From Ruminococcaceae bacterium UBA945 (lineage in GTDB: Bacteria > Bacillota > Clostridia > Oscillospirales > Acutalibacteraceae), in NCBI GenBank assembly GCA_002293315.1, contig DBCZ01000068.1:19867-29985 (forward strand): 10,119 bases of DNA, written 5' to 3'. Below the pieces are notes generated by a model that was not told where the DNA came from, did no database searches, and saw only the letters and a list, made by a program, of their open reading frames with translations. The translations under genes and the position numbers were made by a program. Each line of letters opens with the position of its first letter. Within the stretch, counting starts at the first letter, position 1. Shown in pieces: positions 6,862 to 10,119 of the stretch.

Positions 6862-8147
6862 TAAGGAAAATTATGGGTACGGCAGAGAACTATAAAAAGT
6901 TTATTTCAGAGCAGAGGGCAAGAAATGCCGAAAGCAATGAGCGGGTTGATAACGCGGTGGCGGAGATACTCAAAAATGTGCGGGAAAAGGGCGATGAAGC
7001 TATAAAAGAGTATTCATTGAGGTTTGACGGTTATGTGCCGGCTTCACTTGAGCTTAGCCTTGCAGAGGCTAGGGAAATTGCCTCGGCCTGCGATATTAGG
7101 TTTCTCGCGGCACTTGAAAAAGCGGCGGAGAACATCACGGCTTTTCATATGCGGCAGAAGCAGCAAAGCAGAATTGATACCGCGTCATCCGGGGTAATCA
7201 CCGGTCAACGTGTGCGTGGCTTAAAGCGAGCAGGGCTGTATGTGCCAGGCGGAACTGCGGCATATCCATCATCTGTTTTAATGAATGCCATTCCCGCGAA
7301 AGTAGCGGAGGTTGAAGAGCTTATCATGGTAACTCCGCCGGGAAGAGGCGGTAAAGTCAGCCCTGAAATTATGGCGGCCGCCGTTCTGGCGGGCGTGGAC
7401 AGAATCTTCCTCATCGGCGGCGCGCAGGCCGTCGCGGCGCTGGCCTATGGGACGGAAAGCGTGCCGTCAGTGGATAAAATTGTGGGGCCCGGGAACATCT
7501 ATGTCGCCACGGCAAAAAAACAGCTCTACGGCACGGTTGATATAGATATGATTGCCGGCCCAAGTGAAATTCTTATCATTGCCGACGAGGGCGCCAAGCC
7601 GGAATATATAGCCGCCGATTTAATGAGCCAGGCGGAGCATGACGAGCTTGCGTCCGCAATTCTCATCACCGCATCTGAAAAGCTGGCAGATGCCTCAATT
7701 GAGGCGCTTTACAGGCAGCTTGAGGGGCTTGAAAGAAAGGATATAATCAATAAGTCACTTGATGATTTCAGCGCTGTGATTGTCTGTGATAATATGGGAG
7801 ACTGCATTGAGTTCGCGAATGACTTGGCTCCCGAGCACTTGGAAATATGCTGTGAAAATCCGTTTGAATATATAGGGAAGCTTGATAACGCGGGTTCATT
7901 GTTCCTTGGGAATTTCTCTCCCGAGCCGCTCGGAGACTATTACGCCGGAACAAACCATGTTCTGCCCACAGGCGGCACAGCGCGGTTTTTCTCCCCGCTT
8001 TCAGTGGATACCTTCCTGAAAAAGACAAGCTTTCTGTATTACCCTCAAAATGAGCTGTTGCGTTCGGCAGATGACATTATAACTCTCGCAAATGCCGAGG
8101 GATTGACGGCCCATGCAAATTCAATTATAGTGCGCAAGGAAAACTGA
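6858..8147 (+). CDS. hisD: histidinol dehydrogenase
   Basis: This enzyme performs the last two steps of histidine synthesis, oxidising L-histidinol to L-histidine with two NAD+ through an aldehyde intermediate; it is a cytosolic, zinc-dependent dimer. At 429 residues it is the usual length. Key residues are in place: Q258 and H261 in MSQAEHDE, catalytic E326 and H327 in LAPEHLEI, D360 and H367 in LGDYYAGTNHVLPTGG, and H419 in EGLTAHANS. These match the zinc ligands and general-base residues of the E. coli enzyme. The NAD-binding region contains KIVGPGNIYVATAK and DMIAGPSEIL. The start (6858) overlaps the upstream TGA as ATGA, with GAGAGGAA before it. A second Met at 6873 is possible, but the overlap favours the first. 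Confidence 0.97.
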   Translation: MIRKIMGTAENYKKFISEQRARNAESNERVDNAVAEILKNVREKGDEAIKEYSLRFDGYVPASLELSLAEAREIASACDIRFLAALEKAAENITAFHMRQKQQSRIDTASSGVITGQRVRGLKRAGLYVPGGTAAYPSSVLMNAIPAKVAEVEELIMVTPPGRGGKVSPEIMAAAVLAGVDRIFLIGGAQAVAALAYGTESVPSVDKIVGPGNIYVATAKKQLYGTVDIDMIAGPSEILIIADEGAKPEYIAADLMSQAEHDELASAILITASEKLADASIEALYRQLEGLERKDIINKSLDDFSAVIVCDNMGDCIEFANDLAPEHLEICCENPFEYIGKLDNAGSLFLGNFSPEPLGDYYAGTNHVLPTGGTARFFSPLSVDTFLKKTSFLYYPQNELLRSADDIITLANAEGLTAHANSIIVRKEN

Positions 8148-8148
8148 A

Positions 8149-9192
8149 ATGTATACACTCAACGATAAAATTAAAGATTTGCAGCCATATGAGGCGCTTT
8201 CGGGAGAATTTCAAATTCGCTTAGATGCGAACGAATCCTTTCTGACTTTGCCGGAGGGCATAAAGCGTGAGATAGAGAGTGAGCTTGCAAGGTTGCCGCT
8301 TAACCGTTATCCCGATTCTACGGCGGCGCAGCTTTGCGCGGCTTTTGCGGATTTCTATTCTTTGCGCGCAGAAAACGTGAGTGCAGGAAACGGCTCAGAC
8401 GAATTGATTTCAATCATCGTATCTGCTTTTCTAATGAAAGGTGAGGCATATGCGACGATTGAGCCGGATTTTTCAATGTATTCATTTTACGGCAATATTT
8501 GCGAGGCAGAGCACTTGAGGCTTAAAAAGCAGGTTGATTTCTCAATAGATGTTGACAATGTGATTGAAGTCTGCAAGAATAAGAATGTCAAGCTGCTGAT
8601 TTTCAGCAATCCCTGTAACCCGACCTCAATCGGGCTGCCAAAAGGGGAAGTTCGGAAGATTATTGAAGCTTTGCCCGAGGTCTTGATTGTGCTTGATGAG
8701 GCATATATGGATTTCTGGAGTGAAAGCATGCTGCCGGAGATAGATAAATACAGTAATCTCATAATCTTAAAGACATGCTCAAAGGCTTTCGGTATGGCGG
8801 GAATCCGCCTTGGTTTCGCAGTTTCTTCAGAAGATATAACAAGAGCAATATGGGCGGTGAAGTCGCCATATAACGTCAACGTGATTACACAGGCAATGGG
8901 GAGAATTATTCTCTCGCACAAGGTGGAAGTGAGGCAGGGGATTGATGAGATAATTGCTTCAAAAGATCGGTTGTATAATGAGCTAAGGCGAATTGACGGA
9001 GCAGAGTGGAAAATCTTGCCGAGCAAGACGAACTTCATCGCGATTAAAATGGACAAAGCAGATGAATTTCTCAAATTCATGAACAGCAACGGCATCTCAA
9101 TTCGATATACATGCGGGCTGATACGCGTTACCTGCGGCAACGAAGAAGAGAACCGCGTTTTCATAGACACAGCAAGGAGATTTTGGAGGTAA
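8149..9192 (+). CDS. hisC: histidinol-phosphate aminotransferase
   Basis: This is a PLP-dependent fold-type I (class II) aminotransferase that converts imidazole acetol phosphate and glutamate to histidinol phosphate and 2-oxoglutarate. At 347 residues it is typical for HisC. The N-terminal IRLDANES matches the family's KLxxNENP region, and SAGNGSDELI is the cofactor phosphate site. N157 (SNPCNPTS), D183 and Y186 (VLDEAYMDF), PLP lysine K212 (CSKAFGMAGIRLGF) and R220 line up with the known PLP-binding residues. The usual NPNNPTG reads NPCNPTS. The C-terminal RYTCGLIRVTCG carries the substrate carboxylate arginine. The gene starts one base after the hisD stop, with AAGGAA seven bases before ATG 8149. 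It is placed within the his operon, so an unrelated aromatic aminotransferase role is unlikely. Confidence 0.95.
   Translation: MYTLNDKIKDLQPYEALSGEFQIRLDANESFLTLPEGIKREIESELARLPLNRYPDSTAAQLCAAFADFYSLRAENVSAGNGSDELISIIVSAFLMKGEAYATIEPDFSMYSFYGNICEAEHLRLKKQVDFSIDVDNVIEVCKNKNVKLLIFSNPCNPTSIGLPKGEVRKIIEALPEVLIVLDEAYMDFWSESMLPEIDKYSNLIILKTCSKAFGMAGIRLGFAVSSEDITRAIWAVKSPYNVNVITQAMGRIILSHKVEVRQGIDEIIASKDRLYNELRRIDGAEWKILPSKTNFIAIKMDKADEFLKFMNSNGISIRYTCGLIRVTCGNEEENRVFIDTARRFWR
9185..9189 (+). promoter_or_regulatory. ribosome binding site that fixes the hisB start
   Basis: GGAGG (within TTTTGGAGG) lies five bases before ATG 9195 and within the last codons of hisC. An upstream in-frame ATG at 9111 would add 28 residues overlapping hisC that do not fit the HisB family. 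The start at 9195 is therefore preferred. Confidence 0.85.
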
Positions 9193-9194
9193 AG

Positions 9195-9776
9195 ATGAGC
9201 AGAACAGCAAGGATTGTGCGAAACACAAAGGAAACCCAAATTGAGCTGAATTTAGATTTAGATGGCGGCGAGGTGAAGGTTGATACGGGCGTCGGCTTTT
9301 TTGAGCATATGCTCACAGCTTTTGCGGTTCACGGCGGATTCGGGCTCGAGGTGCATACCGTCGGCGACTGGAATGTGGATTGCCACCACACAGTGGAGGA
9401 TACAGGCATTGCGCTTGGGCTGGCTTTTTCCGAGGCTTTGGGCGATAAAAGCGGAATCAAGCGCTATGGCACGGCATTTATCCCGATGGACGAGGCGCTT
9501 GGCTTTGCCTCGGTTGATGCCGGCAATCGCGCATTTCTTGCGTTCAACGCGGATTTTCCGCAGGAACGCGTGGGTGAATTTGACACCTGCATGACGGAGG
9601 AATTCTTTCGCGCCTTTGCTTTTAACGCCGGCATGACGCTGCATATGCGCTGTGAGTATGGAAATAATTCTCATCATATGATAGAAGCTCTTTTCAAGGC
9701 GGCGGCACATGCGATTTCATCTGCCGCAAAGCGCAATGAAACGGGCGAGACTCTTTCCACAAAGGGGATTCTATGA
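9195..9776 (+). CDS. hisB: imidazoleglycerol-phosphate dehydratase
   Basis: This manganese-dependent enzyme dehydrates imidazole glycerol phosphate to imidazole acetol phosphate. The protein is 193 residues, the monofunctional form without the N-terminal phosphatase domain seen in enteric HisB. Hence histidinol phosphatase must come from elsewhere in the genome. Metal-binding motifs are complete: GFFEHML (E37, H38), CHHTVED (H64, H65, E68), IPMDEALGF in the middle, and GNNSHHMIEALFK (H160, H161, E164). The C-terminus ends in LSTKGIL, the usual STKGxL tail. A small variation is that the residue before HHTVED is Cys where Asp is common, and SVDAGNR replaces the VDLSGR-type segment. The stop TGA overlaps the hisA ATG (ATGA at 9773-9776). 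Confidence 0.97.
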   Translation: MSRTARIVRNTKETQIELNLDLDGGEVKVDTGVGFFEHMLTAFAVHGGFGLEVHTVGDWNVDCHHTVEDTGIALGLAFSEALGDKSGIKRYGTAFIPMDEALGFASVDAGNRAFLAFNADFPQERVGEFDTCMTEEFFRAFAFNAGMTLHMRCEYGNNSHHMIEALFKAAAHAISSAAKRNETGETLSTKGIL

Positions 9777-10119
9777 TTATTCTGCCTGCTATAGACTTAA
9801 AAGACGGCAAAGCGGTGCGGCTTCTGCGCGGTGACTTCGGCACGGCAGAGGTAGTCGCGGCTGATGTTATTGAGACGGCAAAAGCCTTTGAGCAGCAGGG
9901 TGCAGAATGGCTTCATATGGTAGATCTCGACGGAGCTAAGGACGGCGAGCCGAAAAACGCCGCTATAATCATTAACGTACGCAAAAACACTGGCATGAAG
10001 CTTGAGGTCGGCGGCGGAATACGCGATATGAAGGCAATTGATTTCTATATAAACAGCGGGATTGACAGAGTGATTCTCGGCTCGGCCGCGCTTAAAGAGC
10101 CTCTACTTGTTAAAGAGGC
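9773..10119 (+). CDS. hisA: ProFAR isomerase (HisA), N-terminal part; 3' end outside window
   Basis: This is the first 115 residues of a TIM-barrel isomerase that opens the ribose of ProFAR to give PRFAR, an Amadori rearrangement. Visible HisA marks are PAIDLKDGKAVRL with catalytic D8, LHMVDLDGAKDG (D51, D53), LEVGGGIRD (G80-R84, first phosphate site) and RVILGSAAL (second half of that site). The second catalytic Asp lies beyond the window. The usual RLYQGDF is RLLRGDF. VDLDGAKDG and the RGDFGT segment favour HisA over the paralogue HisF, whose start would read IxxCLDVK. An AGGGG ribosome site (9763-9767) lies five bases before ATG 9773, which overlaps the hisB stop. Confidence 0.95.
   Translation, partial: MIILPAIDLKDGKAVRLLRGDFGTAEVVAADVIETAKAFEQQGAEWLHMVDLDGAKDGEPKNAAIIINVRKNTGMKLEVGGGIRDMKAIDFYINSGIDRVILGSAALKEPLLVKE

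Noticed and set aside
8487..9239. Long open frame of 250 codons on the minus strand across hisC
   Set aside because: It lies antisense to a well-supported hisC with complete active-site motifs. The translation is low in recognisable motifs and rich in Ser, Leu and Ile, as expected of a reverse-strand shadow. It has no convincing ribosome site.
9258..9710. Open frame of 150 codons on the minus strand across hisB
   Set aside because: It is antisense to intact hisB, with no motif or separate promoter seen.
1..10119. Mobile element, CRISPR array, tRNA or prophage signal
   Set aside because: All but about 110 bases are covered by housekeeping genes. I saw no direct-repeat arrays, transposase motifs or attachment-site-like duplications.

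Overview
The window looks like a chromosomal segment of a low-to-moderate GC Bacillota bacterium, most likely a clostridial (gut Oscillospirales-type) lineage. The evidence is a PolC-type replicative polymerase, MEP-pathway genes next to rseP, a HisZ-dependent short-form HisG, strong GGAGG ribosome binding sites and a TTGACA promoter. The species cannot be named from the sequence. All genes are on the + strand and tightly packed.

Region 1 (1-5154) is a housekeeping operon: the 3' end of rseP (site-2 intramembrane protease), ispG (4Fe-4S enzyme of isoprenoid synthesis) and polC (DNA polymerase III alpha, Gram-positive type). Genes abut or overlap: rseP/ispG are 1 nt apart, and ispG/polC overlap as TTGA with a TTG start. 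An intrinsic terminator at 5126-5154 closes the unit.

Region 2 (5155-5229) is a short regulatory gap with a TTGACA -35, an extended -10 and a small TTAG-N4-CTAA inverted repeat near the expected transcription start. There is no room for a T-box or leader-peptide attenuator.

Region 3 (5230-10119, continuing past the edge) is a histidine biosynthesis operon in the order hisZ-hisG (one fused gene), hisD, hisC, hisB, hisA. hisZG makes phosphoribosyl-ATP (first step), HisA isomerises ProFAR, HisB dehydrates imidazoleglycerol phosphate, HisC transaminates, and HisD makes histidine. hisH is not between hisB and hisA, where it is often found.

The genes are familiar, but two have unusual architecture. 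First, PolC is 1258 residues and lacks the DnaQ-like 3'-5' exonuclease domain normally inserted in its PHP domain. Only about 15 residues stand where about 190 are expected, while the PHP domain keeps what appears to be a complete nine-residue metal-binding set. Second, HisZ and the short HisG, normally separate partner subunits, are one continuous 543-residue polypeptide. I saw no mobile elements, CRISPR arrays, tRNA or rRNA genes.
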